A program made the position numbers and the translations under genes. The notes under the pieces are model-generated. The model worked only from the letters and a program-made list of their open reading frames with translations. It made no database searches and was not told where the DNA came from. From positions 372,001-436,000 of the forward strand of contig NZ_CP012529.1 in NCBI RefSeq assembly GCF_001593285.1: a stretch of DNA of 64,000 bases. The letters are read 5' to 3'. Origin of the DNA: Psychrobacter sp. P2G3. Its GTDB lineage: Bacteria > Pseudomonadota > Gammaproteobacteria > Pseudomonadales > Moraxellaceae. Below, in pieces: positions 47,675 to 57,447 of the stretch; the first letter of the stretch is position 1, and each line of letters opens with the position of its first letter.

Positions 47675-49047
47675 TATTTTTTAGCCTTATCTTTCTTTGC
47701 CTTAACGTCTACCGCACTATCCATTTTACTGTCTTTATTTGCTAAGTCAGTGTTTGCGCTTGCTGTTTCATTTTCGCCACCAAGCTCTGGGACATCTTGA
47801 TTGTCTGGCTCAGATGGCTGTTTTTGACTTTCTTGGATAGGCATATATTCTTTATCTAAGCCAACCTTGTTGGGTAAAACGGCCACCAATTTAGCCATTG
47901 AAGATTCCAAGTCGGTCACGTCATTAGGCATCAGGGTAATGTGGGCAATTTTACGATCTTCCCGTTCAGCTTTGTGATAGCTATGATAGTGAGCACCATC
48001 GATAGCCAGTACGGCGTTGATATCAGGATATTGTCCCAGCACGTTGATCATAATCGAAGGATGGACGTTATCTGTATCGCCTAAAGGTAAGTTAACTACT
48101 GCGCGGATATGGTTTTCGAATTGACTGGTAATCGCGCCTTCAATGCTCCAGTGTCCAGAGTTATGCACACGCGGTGCAATCTCATTGGCAAGCAGATAGT
48201 CATGACCGCGAGTGTCTTTAGTAACGAACAATTCTAGTGCCATAACACCTACATAACCTAAATGGTTCATGACAGTAGTGATGGCTTCTTTCGCTTGCTT
48301 AAATATGTGGCTAGTGCCAACGGCAGGTGCTTGGGTCTTGGCCAAAATACCATGATGGTGATGGTTTTCGACCAAATCGTAACAGCGTACGCTACCGTCT
48401 TGGGCGCGTGCTGCAATGATAGAGACTTCACGGCTAAAGTTAACAAAGCCTTCTGCAATGAGTGGTGCAGGGGTTGGCGTTAAACTGCCTTCACCGCTGA
48501 CCGCATCTTTAAGATCTTGCCAAGCGGCTTTGATATCGCTGTCTTGCTTGATGACATACTGACCTTTGCCGTCATAACCACCGCGACTGGTTTTAAGAAC
48601 GACAGGCAAGCCTAATTGTTCGCAGGCTTGTTGTAATTCAGCCTGAGTGCTGACCGCCATAAAAGGTACGGTAGCAATATCCAGCTCATTAAACATCTGT
48701 TTCTCTTTCAGGCGATCTTGAGCGATATCAAGGGCAATCGGCGGCGGAAACATGCCTTGTTTTTTACCAGTTACTGCTAAGTTTGCCAACTGCTCGACAA
48801 TCGCTGTTGGGGTATTTTCAAACTCTAACGTAAACACATCAGCTGCAGCAATAAAACTATCCAACTGCTCATTACTATATACCTGTCCATAAAGACTGGC
48901 AGGACAATCAGGGTTGTCTTCTAAAAATACACATTGATAGCCGAGTGGCATAGCAGCTTGTGCAAGCATCATACCGAGCTGACCACCGCCTAAGATACCG
49001 ATGGTATGGATAGTTTGAGTAACAGGATAAGCTTTGGCTGTGGTCAT
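47674..49047 (-). CDS. purK: 5-(carboxyamino)imidazole ribonucleotide synthase PurK
   Basis: 457 aa. ATP-grasp enzyme: GILGGGQLGMMLAQAA, VFLEDNPDCPAS, IAQDRLKEKQMF, VLKTSRGGYDGKGQY, ALELFVTKDTRGHDYLLANE, APRVHNSGHWSIEGA and GQYPDINAVL. It makes N5-CAIR from AIR, ATP and bicarbonate. The core ends near residue 400; about 55 further residues form a charged, Lys/Asp/Asn-rich tail (ending KAKKDKAKK) absent from typical PurK. purE lies 191 bases upstream on the same strand, so the pathway order purE-purK is kept. Confidence 0.96.
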   Translation of the reverse strand: MTTAKAYPVTQTIHTIGILGGGQLGMMLAQAAMPLGYQCVFLEDNPDCPASLYGQVYSNEQLDSFIAAADVFTLEFENTPTAIVEQLANLAVTGKKQGMFPPPIALDIAQDRLKEKQMFNELDIATVPFMAVSTQAELQQACEQLGLPVVLKTSRGGYDGKGQYVIKQDSDIKAAWQDLKDAVSGEGSLTPTPAPLIAEGFVNFSREVSIIAARAQDGSVRCYDLVENHHHHGILAKTQAPAVGTSHIFKQAKEAITTVMNHLGYVGVMALELFVTKDTRGHDYLLANEIAPRVHNSGHWSIEGAITSQFENHIRAVVNLPLGDTDNVHPSIMINVLGQYPDINAVLAIDGAHYHSYHKAEREDRKIAHITLMPNDVTDLESSMAKLVAVLPNKVGLDKEYMPIQESQKQPSEPDNQDVPELGGENETASANTDLANKDSKMDSAVDVKAKKDKAKK

Positions 49048-49238
49048 GAGGGACTCTTTGGATTAAAAATGAATTAAAACTAACGGTTTAAAATAGGAAA
49101 AGGTGCAACATATGCACCTTGTATTCAGTAGAACCTATCTAAAATTAAATATCAAGTGAAGAACAATTAAATTCAATTTATCTCAACGAAAAATTCAGAA
49201 TGGTTAGAGGTTTTCGTATTCAGTAACTAATTCGATAT

Positions 49239-49787
49239 CTAGTAATTAATAATACCAGGCGTTGGACTGGCTAAGATAGTTTCGGTTTGCGTTTGACGCA
49301 GGCTGTCCAGCTTAGTAGCAATTGACTCATCATGCAAGGCTAGCACTTGAATCGCAAGTAGGGCTGCATTATAAGCACCAGCGGTACCAATGGCTAATGT
49401 ACCGACGGCCACACCTTTTGGCATCTGCACGATAGACAGCAAGCTGTCCCAACCGCTAAGCATCGAGGACTTAACTGGTACACCGAATACAGGAAGTGGC
49501 GTTTGACTGGCACACATACCTGGTAGATGGGCTGCGCCACCTGCACCAGCAATGATTACTTGAAGGCCTTTGCCTTTAGCCCCTTTCGCATAATCAAATA
49601 ATCTATCGGGCGTGCGATGGGCAGAGACTACTTCGCAATCAAAGGCAATATCAAAATCTGCCAATAGCTGCGCTGCACAGCTCATGGTTGCCCAATCAGA
49701 CTGTGAGCCCATGATAATACCAACTTTTGGTTGGCCAGCAGGAGAGGAGATAGAATTAGGGTTTTCGGTAGCCGATCCAGTACTCAT
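49239..49787 (-). CDS. purE: N5-CAIR mutase PurE
   Basis: 182 aa. The class I PurE signature: [74 protein letters not shown] and [12 protein letters not shown]. It converts N5-CAIR to CAIR after PurK. GAGGATA precedes ATG by about 7 bases. The C-terminus has an extra ~15 residues. Confidence 0.97.
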   Translation of the reverse strand: MSTGSATENPNSISSPAGQPKVGIIMGSQSDWATMSCAAQLLADFDIAFDCEVVSAHRTPDRLFDYAKGAKGKGLQVIIAGAGGAAHLPGMCASQTPLPVFGVPVKSSMLSGWDSLLSIVQMPKGVAVGTLAIGTAGAYNAALLAIQVLALHDESIATKLDSLRQTQTETILASPTPGIINY

Positions 49788-49930
49788 GATGAGATATCCT
49801 CAAAACGACCATCATACAAAAATTATGGCATAGCCGTAAAGCCAAGTTTTAGCATTAGTTTAAAAGCTAGCTTAATCTTTGTGTCAATACAGGCTCAATT
49901 TGGTCTTAATGTCCAATTGATACGCAGTAA

Positions 49931-50875
49931 TTAATCGTTGAGATATTGCACAAAATTCGCAGGACTTAGAGGTAATGGCTGGGTGGTATCAAGCTGATAA
50001 CAAGTCAGATAGCCACTATCAACAGCCGCTGAATAATCCGTACAAACGACTTGCGCGCTAAGTGGTTCAGGCTCGCCTGTCAACCAATAATGTCCGACGA
50101 ACACTGGCTTGTGAGTCTTTATAGCAAAGTCGATATTCTCAGCTAGGGCATCGATTGGAATCTGAGCAAGCGCAGATGTGGGCGCGCGAGCAATCTCATG
50201 AAGCGTGCGTGACCTCAGTTCATCGAGCCACCAACGTACCCGCACGCGCGAGCGTTTAGTACCTTCTTTATCTACCATTACTATGCCATCAGGTAGCGGT
50301 GTTTCCACTCCTTTTAGCACACGCTCTAGCGCATCAAACGGTTCGGTAAATTCTTCTGAAGTCGTTTGGAGGGCCTGAGCAGTCAGGCAATTATCAGCTG
50401 TGAGTAATGGCTTAAGCAGCGCCATACTGTCTACATCCCAGCAAGCATGGACAAAACAGGCGTAATCGGTCTCAATCCACAATGGAATCTCATAAAAACG
50501 CTGTAGCCAATATTGATGCGACTCTGAGCCAAATGGCACTTCAGCTAAAAAAGCTTCATGTTGGCGTGTATGCACGTCATTATGGGAGCGTAGATAACGT
50601 TCAGGATTGTTTGAATCACGCGTTGCAAAAGCAAGCGCATTATATTCATGATTACCCATCACTATATCAGCGACGCCAGCATCTAGCATGGCAAAGGCAA
50701 TCTCAAGCGTGGCTACTTGCTGGGAGCCGCGATCAATTAAGTCACCAATGAACAGCGCACGATGACCGTCTGGCGGTACAAAGTACTGACCATTATGGAC
50801 ATAACCTAATTGCCCAAGCAGGCCAGTCAGCTTGTCTGCATAACCATGAACATCACCAATAATATCTATAATCAT
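49931..50875 (-). CDS. Metallophosphoesterase (PrpE/ApaH-like)
   Basis: 314 aa. The calcineurin-type core shows DIIGDVHGYADKL, LFIGDLIDRG, VMGNHEYNALAFA and a distal VFVGHYWLTG (DxH, GDxxDRG, GNHE, GH). Ser/Thr phosphatase-like PrpE and diadenosine tetraphosphatase ApaH share this pattern; the long insert between the metal motifs (about residues 85-255) is not typical of ApaH. The substrate (nucleotide polyphosphate or phosphoprotein) cannot be told. The start has weak Shine-Dalgarno support. It is downstream of the rhomboid gene on the same strand. Confidence 0.88.
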   Translation of the reverse strand: MIIDIIGDVHGYADKLTGLLGQLGYVHNGQYFVPPDGHRALFIGDLIDRGSQQVATLEIAFAMLDAGVADIVMGNHEYNALAFATRDSNNPERYLRSHNDVHTRQHEAFLAEVPFGSESHQYWLQRFYEIPLWIETDYACFVHACWDVDSMALLKPLLTADNCLTAQALQTTSEEFTEPFDALERVLKGVETPLPDGIVMVDKEGTKRSRVRVRWWLDELRSRTLHEIARAPTSALAQIPIDALAENIDFAIKTHKPVFVGHYWLTGEPEPLSAQVVCTDYSAAVDSGYLTCYQLDTTQPLPLSPANFVQYLND

Positions 50876-50919
50876 AAATCGTTGTCAAAACCTAAAAACA
50901 AATTGAACTAAAAAGTGAA

Positions 50920-51528
50920 CTAAAAGCTAGGAGAGAGTAGTGCATTAATAAAATGTGGTAGTACTTGTGGTTCGAGAATGATTGTCGCTATTACACCAAA
51001 CGCACCGCCCCACATATGTGCCATATGATTGATATTAGAGCCGCCACGCTTATCCGCATAGATGCTATAGGCGACATAAGCGACTGCAAATAGTATCGCA
51101 GGAATAGGAACAATGGCAAATAGATAAATGGTTTCCCAAGGCGCTAATAGTATAAAAGCAAACAATACCGCCGATACTCCGCCCGATGCACCTAAGCTTA
51201 AATAACTGGCATTTTTCTTATTCTTAATATAGCTTGGTATCATCGCAATAATGATGGCCAATAAATAAAAGACAATGAAACCATACCCACCCAAGAATGG
51301 CTGATACAGCCCTTCTATAGCGCGACCAAAAAAGTATAAAGTAAACATATTGAATAGCAAGTGCATGCTATCAGCATGAATAAAACCATGACTGACAAAG
51401 CGATACCATTGACCATCGCTCACTGCTGGCGGGTAGAATATCAGTCGGTTAAATAGCACTTTGTTTTGCCATGCTAACAAGCTCACGATGACCGTGACTA
51501 TGATGATAAGAGTAGTGTGGTTAAACAA
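50920..51528 (-). CDS. Rhomboid-family intramembrane serine protease
   Basis: 202 aa with about six membrane segments. The catalytic Ser is in GASGGVSAVLF (GxSG) and His in NHMAHMWGGAFG; loop L1 WYRFVSHGFIHADSMHLLFN is conserved (WR-like, HxxxxHxxxN). The start is TTG at 51528 with AAGGA six bases upstream. Rhomboids cut membrane proteins within the bilayer; the substrate here is unknown. It lies 44 bases upstream of the metallophosphatase gene, so probably one operon. Confidence 0.92.
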   Translation of the reverse strand: MFNHTTLIIIVTVIVSLLAWQNKVLFNRLIFYPPAVSDGQWYRFVSHGFIHADSMHLLFNMFTLYFFGRAIEGLYQPFLGGYGFIVFYLLAIIIAMIPSYIKNKKNASYLSLGASGGVSAVLFAFILLAPWETIYLFAIVPIPAILFAVAYVAYSIYADKRGGSNINHMAHMWGGAFGVIATIILEPQVLPHFINALLSPSF

Positions 51529-52263
51529 AGATTAATCCTTAGGTCAAGCCTGATAAACAAAGACGTTACAAGCCTAATCAATAAAGCTTTATAACATTGT
51601 TAGAGCTTACCATGCGTCGAAAATTATAGTTTTAATTTTATAGTGAGTAATAAGTACTTGCTACATACTCTCTGTTAAATATCTAATGTACAGATATATA
51701 TAGTTGGGTCATTTTAAAACCGATACAGTAATGCTGGGGTAAATTTTTTGCAGCCTCTGTCATTCTTGCGAACAGCACGCAATAAAAATTTATACCAGTA
51801 GCACGTGACTATTAACGTATCGATTTTATTTCGAACTGACTATCTAGGTATCTATTATAAGAGTTACCAATGGAGCGGATTATAAAATCAAATCACAATC
51901 ATAGGTTGAACAAATTTACATACGTATACAAATTATACTTAATAAGTGGTTAACTTAACGCACAAACATTATATCTTTTAAGTTTTGTAGATATGACTGG
52001 TAGCTTTTAAAACTGATATTATATTTTAATATGCATAACCATATTACAGCTGCTTAATTGGATAGCAATATATAAATTTGTGCTAAATCAGATAATCAAA
52101 TAAAATCGCTGACTGAATATATAGTTATTGCACCTTGTACTTAAAATTCTAACAACTACAAAGCAGAACCAGTATTTTTATAATTAATCAATAACGATTA
52201 AATAATGACCGATTTTTAAAAATTTCTATTAATTTACTATCCACGCCGCCAAAGGCAGTATTT
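51529..52263. other. rhomboid/OmpA-like divergent spacer
   Basis: 735 AT-rich bases with no gene. The MITE-like repeat copy 2 occupies 51701-51842; the remainder up to 52263 shows no further structure I can name. Confidence 0.6.
51701..51842. repeat. MITE-like ~142-bp repeat, copy 2
   Basis: It starts TAGTTGGGTCATTTTAAAAC and ends TTTCGAACTGACTA. The termini are imperfect inverted repeats of about 26 bp (GGGTC..TTTTAAAACCGATAC against GTTCGAAATAAAATCGATAC). TA flanks both ends, as expected of IS630/Tc1-mariner insertion. The inner part (GCCTCTGTC ... TTTATACCAGTA) matches copies 1 and 3. Confidence 0.78.
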
Positions 52264-53919
52264 ATGACTATCATTGACCAACTTGACCAAACTGTTACCA
52301 CAGCCGTTTTAGGCGATGATAATAGCGTGGCGCACATCAGTTTGCTTGAGCAGTTTTATGCTATTTTAATCACCCGTTTAGCTCAGCCAGCTGTGTATTC
52401 ACAATTGCTACGTGCTGATCAAGACCTACCAATACAGTCAACAACTACAAGCTCTACCTTATTCGAGCAGCTTTGGGAGATAGTCAGCCTGCGTAAATTA
52501 TTGATTGATGAGTTGGCAGCGACCTATCATGTTGATACGCAGATCACTGAAAATCTTCTGATAAACGCGGCGCCTTTAGCCTATCAAGAGCTCAAAATTC
52601 TGGCTAATGGTCAGTTTTTACCTGCATTTTTACAAGCACAGCAACTGTCAGTAAGATCTTATTTGCCAGTATGGGCAGAAGAGGTGATATTACCAATAAA
52701 TGCAGTCAGTAATGAGATGGGTTTAAACAAAGATACGCTCATTAATAATATTGAAGTAACCGATGCCAATGCCAACGCCAATATGATGTCAGAATCTGTT
52801 CGTGAGACACAAACAATACCCGAACAAGCATTTGTAACGAATAAGTTGTCTATTGACCCGCTAGAAAGCACTGAAGTCAAAAATGATAAATTACTATTAG
52901 ATAAAGAGCCGCTCTTGACCAATACTGTAGATGCTCTTCATGCGAACCCATCAGATTATTATGATGCAGGTATCTCTGAGAGTCGGTTAAATGTACGCAC
53001 TCGTAACCGAAGAAATGATCTAATGGTCCGAGTTTTGATACTAGCAGGTGCGCTAGCAGCAATCGGTCTTGTATGGGCGTTAGTTATTCAACCTAATTAT
53101 ATGACGCCTACAGCACCCGTTGTTACCTCGCCTGTTGTCATTACACCGGTAAGTGAGCCAGTCGCTAAGGTGTCGATACCAGCGGAGTTAATAGTTGGAG
53201 TAGATGACAGTGGCAGTCTATATAGTTGTACCGCGACTGTTGGCGATACAGAATTGCAAAATGCGCTTAAGCGAGCGCTGAGTATGAGCTTTGGAGAACA
53301 AGTAAATATTTGTGAGCTGAGAGTGCGCCAAGATGTTGCCAATAGCTTATCTAGTATTAATGTAGAAACTCTGCCTAGTATATTTACTCTACTGCGTTCA
53401 GTGCCCTTCGCGCGATTACAGTTGCAGCAGGACACTCTTAATCTAGAGGCACCCGATGATACGTTGCTCCAGCGCTTATTGATTGATATGCGAACATTAG
53501 TACCTGCTATAGCTATTACGAGTGCGACGCCTTTACCACTAGATAACAGCAATGGGCTAGCTCATGATGCTAACAACGATATGAGCATGATGAACGGTCG
53601 TAACAATGAATTCACAAATGAAAATATACCGTTAGACAATACTTATGACAGCACCTATCCCAACAATAACAATTTGAGTCGTCATCAGAACTATCAACCC
53701 TCAGACGACAATACGAACGACATCATAGAAGTAGCGCCGCCTCGTAATAATAATTCTGACGATAGCTTTAATAGCAATGCCAACAATAACCGGGCATTCA
53801 CTACCCCAGCAGGCTCTATGTCAGCATCAGAAGTTAATGACTTGGCAAACACTACTATTGTCGCTGAAAAGTTGCGTAATGAAAGACCTGTTGATAAAAA
53901 TCTAATCCAAGACAGATAG
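52264..53919 (+). CDS. Single-pass envelope protein, paralogue of the downstream OmpA-domain protein
   Basis: 551 aa, no family I can name. The N-terminal ~140 residues (MTIIDQLDQTVTTAVLGDD, LLEQFYAIL, PLAYQELK) match the start of the downstream gene. A long Asn/Glu-rich linker leads to one membrane segment at about residues 254-278 (LMVRVLILAGALAAIGLVWALV). A second shared domain follows, with two conserved Cys (LYSCTATVGDTELQNAL ... NICELRV) and LPSIFTLLRSVPFARL, resembling a BON-like fold. Where the paralogue has an OmpA domain, this protein has only a ~110-residue Asn/Asp/Ser tail (PNNNNLSRHQNYQPSDDNTN). The order cytoplasm-membrane-periplasm is inferred. Codon use looks like its neighbours; the reading frame is intact. 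Confidence 0.8.
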   Translation: MTIIDQLDQTVTTAVLGDDNSVAHISLLEQFYAILITRLAQPAVYSQLLRADQDLPIQSTTTSSTLFEQLWEIVSLRKLLIDELAATYHVDTQITENLLINAAPLAYQELKILANGQFLPAFLQAQQLSVRSYLPVWAEEVILPINAVSNEMGLNKDTLINNIEVTDANANANMMSESVRETQTIPEQAFVTNKLSIDPLESTEVKNDKLLLDKEPLLTNTVDALHANPSDYYDAGISESRLNVRTRNRRNDLMVRVLILAGALAAIGLVWALVIQPNYMTPTAPVVTSPVVITPVSEPVAKVSIPAELIVGVDDSGSLYSCTATVGDTELQNALKRALSMSFGEQVNICELRVRQDVANSLSSINVETLPSIFTLLRSVPFARLQLQQDTLNLEAPDDTLLQRLLIDMRTLVPAIAITSATPLPLDNSNGLAHDANNDMSMMNGRNNEFTNENIPLDNTYDSTYPNNNNLSRHQNYQPSDDNTNDIIEVAPPRNNNSDDSFNSNANNNRAFTTPAGSMSASEVNDLANTTIVAEKLRNERPVDKNLIQDR

Positions 53920-54657
53920 GTGTACTATAAAAAATAGAGAAAAGCGTTATTAGTGTCAGCTTTCAGGCATTTATTTTTAATATATAGTAGGTTTTGCCTC
54001 CAAAGAAGACAGTGCAATTTGACGTAAACTTGTTGATTTAAGTATAAATGGATGATGTGAATTAGTAGAGCCTTCCACAATCATATTCAAAACTTGGTAA
54101 CTAGGTAATCTAATACTTAGCCATAAGCAGTTGCAAATGTTTGATTTCTTACACCATTTCTCGTATTTATGTTAGTAATTCGTACTTTATTATCAATATA
54201 GTTACGTGCTGCATCTGAAAAATTACCTAATGTATCATTTGCACAACAGCGCGTTTGTAGAGATGACTTATTCATTACTCTTATAATACTCATTAGCTGA
54301 AGATAATAAATGGTTAAGTGGATTTAAAAACTGACTTGTCAAAAGTGAATAATTCGAAATTAACTAATGTAAAAGTCAGTAACTAAAAAGTAAGTAAGTA
54401 AAAATATTTAGTAAATAGCAGATAAAACACTTAAATTTTCACTTTATGCAGTTTGGTTTTATTTATCCATTTATAAGTAAGCGCATAATAGCTAGTTTTT
54501 ATATTTAATTGATTTAGATATACGTAGTCAACCCAATGTAGCATTAATAAAAAAACTGATCCCAAGTGATGTCTTAATATGGCTAGCGCGGTTGAAGTTG
54601 CAATGGTTTTACAGCGGGAAGGCTATACAAAACAACAGTAATTGGAGGGGATATACT
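53920..54657. other. Spacer between the two OmpA-like paralogues
   Basis: 738 very AT-rich bases. No hairpin terminator is obvious after the first gene. Short AAGTAAGTAAGT repeats occur near 54390. Nothing else is recognisable. Confidence 0.5.
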
Positions 54658-56256
54658 ATGGATATTATTAGTCATTTGACACGCACTGTTAGCCCAGCAG
54701 TCTTAGGAGATGATCGATCTCCAGCTAAGAAAAACTTACTTGAACAGTTTTATGCCATTTTTGCTGCGCGTTTAGCAGACAAAGAGACTTATGGTCGTTT
54801 CTCTAATGAAACCATTGCTCGTGACGATCAGGGTTTTTATGATCGCGTCTGGACTGATGGCTCGCACCGTGACAATATTTCACGTGAGCTTGCTGGTGCT
54901 CATAATGTCGATGCAACTGCGTCGCGTGGTCTAGTAGCTATGGCAGCACCACTTGCTTATCATGAAATTAAAAGTTTAGCAGGTACGACGCCAGTACCGC
55001 AGTTCTTGAGTGACAATTTCGCTGATTATCAGCACCATATTCCTGCATGGGCCAGTGCTGTGATACCTGCTGGTATGCTTGCTGCTGTTCCTGCTGGTAC
55101 ACGTATCTCTGATACTACAAGCATGGCTCCGCTACAGCACAAAGAAGAAGAGTCAGGCAGTTTTATGAAAGCGTTACTACCTATTATAGGTCTGATTATA
55201 TTAGGCGCTTTAGCCTGGGCATTGTTGAGAGGATGTCAGGATAATCCCGAGCCTGTCGCAACGCCAGTTGTCACTGAGCAATCAGCTGCCACTGATGAAC
55301 AAACCGTAGTAGCAGCCGATGTTGAGCCAGCCGCGCTGCATATCTCTACTGGTGAAGCAAATACCTTATATGCTTGCCGTATGAATGTCGGTGATGAAGC
55401 GTTACAAACAACAGTTATGAATGCGATGAGTAGCACTTTTGGGAATGAAGCTGATAAGTGCCGAGCGGATGTAGATGATGGCTTTGCAACTGATATGCCA
55501 GCTGCTGCTCAATTGGCTTCTATCTTACCAATCATTAAAAGTGTACCAAACGCTAGTATGATTATTAAAGGTAATGAGATTGTTGTTAACTCTGCTGATG
55601 CAAGCATACTCGATAAGCTAGTTGCTGACTTGCAAGCCGCTGCTCCAGCGATGACAGTAAGAGCCGAAGGACCGTTAGATTTACAAGGTGAGGTTGATGA
55701 CAGCCTAGTGGCAGCAGATGCCGCCATTGACAACCTTGGTGAAAATCCAAATCCCCGCGACGTTGCTCGTGCTTTGAGTATACAGGTGGTTAATTTTGAG
55801 CTTGATGCGGCACTTATTCCAGAAGCAAATAAACCATTCCTTGATCGTGCCGCCACTCTTATCCAAGAAGTACCTGATATGGAGCTGATGATTATCGGCC
55901 ATACGGATAATCAGGCTTCTAACGCTTATAACATGAAATTGTCTCGTGATCGTGCTGAAGCGGTAAAAGAATATCTTATATCTAAAGGTGTTGATGCGAC
56001 CAAGCTTACGACTAAAGGTATGGGTGAGAGCGATCCTATCGCTGATAACTCAACCGAACAAGGGCGCTTCCGCAACCGTCGCATTGAGTTTACTGTGTAC
56101 GATGAAGCTGCCTTAAATAATAATGGAACCAATGGGGCAATCACTAATAATTCTATCGATCCAGATTTGAATCCATTAGATAGTAACAACGATGATTTAT
56201 TACCTGATGGTGATGATCCAAGTAAAGGTACTGCATTAGATCCAAATGCTCAGTAA
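54658..56256 (+). CDS. Single-pass protein with BON-like and OmpA C-terminal domains
   Basis: 532 aa from ATG at 54658, with GGAGGGG about 8 bases before it. The N-terminal domain (residues 1-130; MDIISHLTRTVSPAVLGDD, LLEQFYAIF, PLAYHEIKSL) is shared with the upstream paralogue. One membrane segment lies at ~170-190 (LLPIIGLIILGALAWALL). A periplasmic BON-like domain with two Cys follows (LYACRMNVGDEALQTTV ... DKCRADV). Residues ~376-480 form an OmpA peptidoglycan-binding domain: VVNFELDAALIPEANKPFLD, IIGHTDNQASNAYNMKLSRD, GMGESDPIAD and RFRNRRIEFTV, with the diaminopimelate-binding Asp and Arg. The plan recalls mycobacterial OmpATb (membrane helix, BON, OmpA), but the N-domain differs. An inner-membrane to cell-wall tether is inferred. 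Confidence 0.88.
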   Translation: MDIISHLTRTVSPAVLGDDRSPAKKNLLEQFYAIFAARLADKETYGRFSNETIARDDQGFYDRVWTDGSHRDNISRELAGAHNVDATASRGLVAMAAPLAYHEIKSLAGTTPVPQFLSDNFADYQHHIPAWASAVIPAGMLAAVPAGTRISDTTSMAPLQHKEEESGSFMKALLPIIGLIILGALAWALLRGCQDNPEPVATPVVTEQSAATDEQTVVAADVEPAALHISTGEANTLYACRMNVGDEALQTTVMNAMSSTFGNEADKCRADVDDGFATDMPAAAQLASILPIIKSVPNASMIIKGNEIVVNSADASILDKLVADLQAAAPAMTVRAEGPLDLQGEVDDSLVAADAAIDNLGENPNPRDVARALSIQVVNFELDAALIPEANKPFLDRAATLIQEVPDMELMIIGHTDNQASNAYNMKLSRDRAEAVKEYLISKGVDATKLTTKGMGESDPIADNSTEQGRFRNRRIEFTVYDEAALNNNGTNGAITNNSIDPDLNPLDSNNDDLLPDGDDPSKGTALDPNAQ

Positions 56257-56286
56257 AACTAACTACGTCATTAAATTTTAAGAAAG

Positions 56287-56320
56287 AAAAACCGCACTTA
56301 TAATTAAGATGCGGTTTTTT
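56287..56320. terminator. Terminator between OmpA-like gene and nagZ
   Basis: AAAACCGCACTTA and TAAGATGCGGTTTT with a TAAT loop lie between convergent genes. Confidence 0.88.
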
Positions 56321-56358
56321 ATACTGTATATAATATGGCTACATGGGCAAAAAGCCGA

Positions 56359-57447
56359 TTATCTATAAGCCGTCGGATCTAGAGTTTCGCTATTCTCAGT
56401 TTCAAACAGTGAACTGTCAGACTGAGCATTAAAGAACGTGTTCAGCACATTGTCTTTAGCTTGCTGCCAGTATTCAAATTGGCGACAAGTAGACTCAAGA
56501 TCACCTTGCCATGAAGGCACCTGCCCGCACATGGTTTTGATTCGGCTTTGATTAGGATAGGGCAGCTCTTGAGCAGCTTTGGCCGCTTCATGGGCTGCAA
56601 CACGATCATTACATACGAGTGCAATATCACAGCCTGCTTCAATAGCTGCACGCACACGTGCACTGATATCACCAGCTGCTTGCGCTCCTGCCATACATAA
56701 GTCATCAGAGAATAAAACGCCATCGAACTTAAGTTGATCGCGAATAATGTCTTTTAGCCAAATTTTCGAAAACCCTGCTGGCTTGTCATCTACCTGCGAA
56801 AATATCACGTGTGCTGGCATCAACGCATCGAGCCACGGTAGGGTCTGAGCAAAAGGCTGCATATCACTGGCTAAAATTTCATCAAGGCTACGGTTATCAA
56901 TGGCTTCTGCTACATGAGAATCAGGAGCGATAGCGCCATGTCCAGGGAAATGCTTACCCGTAGTCGCCATACCAGCCGCCCTCATACCACGCATAAACTG
57001 AGTCGCTAAGGCAACGATTACCTGTGGATCTTTATGAAAACTGCGATCACCGATTACTTGGCTAATACCGTCTCTATCAAGCACAGGAGCAAAGCTTAAA
57101 TCGATACCTACCGCCAATACCTCAGCTGCCATCAGATAACCACAATCATAGGCGCAACTTAAGGCTTGAGTAGGATTGTGATCGAATAACTCGCCAAGCT
57201 TACCCATAGCCGGTAGCGGTGTGAACCCATCACGTAATCGTGCGACGCGTCCGCCTTCTTGATCGACCCCGATTAGAATGTCAGGATTATGACAACGAAT
57301 ATTATCGCAAAGCGTGCGAACTTGAGCCGCATTTGCTACATTGCGAGCGAACAATATTACTCCGCCAACTTGTGCTTGTTTGAGCAAACTGACGTCTTCA
57401 TTCGTCAGTGCGGTGCTATCGATATCGATCATTAATACACCATACAT
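56359..57447 (-). CDS. nagZ: Beta-N-acetylhexosaminidase NagZ
   Basis: 362 aa. GH3 single-domain enzyme: GGVILFARNVAN, IGVDQEGGRVARLRDGFTPLPAM, DLSFAPVLD, IGDRSFHKDP, KHFPGHGAIAPDSHVA (catalytic His/Asp loop) and GVLFSDDLCMAGA with the nucleophile Asp. It removes N-acetylglucosamine from anhydro-muropeptides in cell-wall recycling and so affects AmpC induction in some species. AAGGA precedes ATG by seven bases. Confidence 0.96.
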   Translation of the reverse strand: MYGVLMIDIDSTALTNEDVSLLKQAQVGGVILFARNVANAAQVRTLCDNIRCHNPDILIGVDQEGGRVARLRDGFTPLPAMGKLGELFDHNPTQALSCAYDCGYLMAAEVLAVGIDLSFAPVLDRDGISQVIGDRSFHKDPQVIVALATQFMRGMRAAGMATTGKHFPGHGAIAPDSHVAEAIDNRSLDEILASDMQPFAQTLPWLDALMPAHVIFSQVDDKPAGFSKIWLKDIIRDQLKFDGVLFSDDLCMAGAQAAGDISARVRAAIEAGCDIALVCNDRVAAHEAAKAAQELPYPNQSRIKTMCGQVPSWQGDLESTCRQFEYWQQAKDNVLNTFFNAQSDSSLFETENSETLDPTAYR

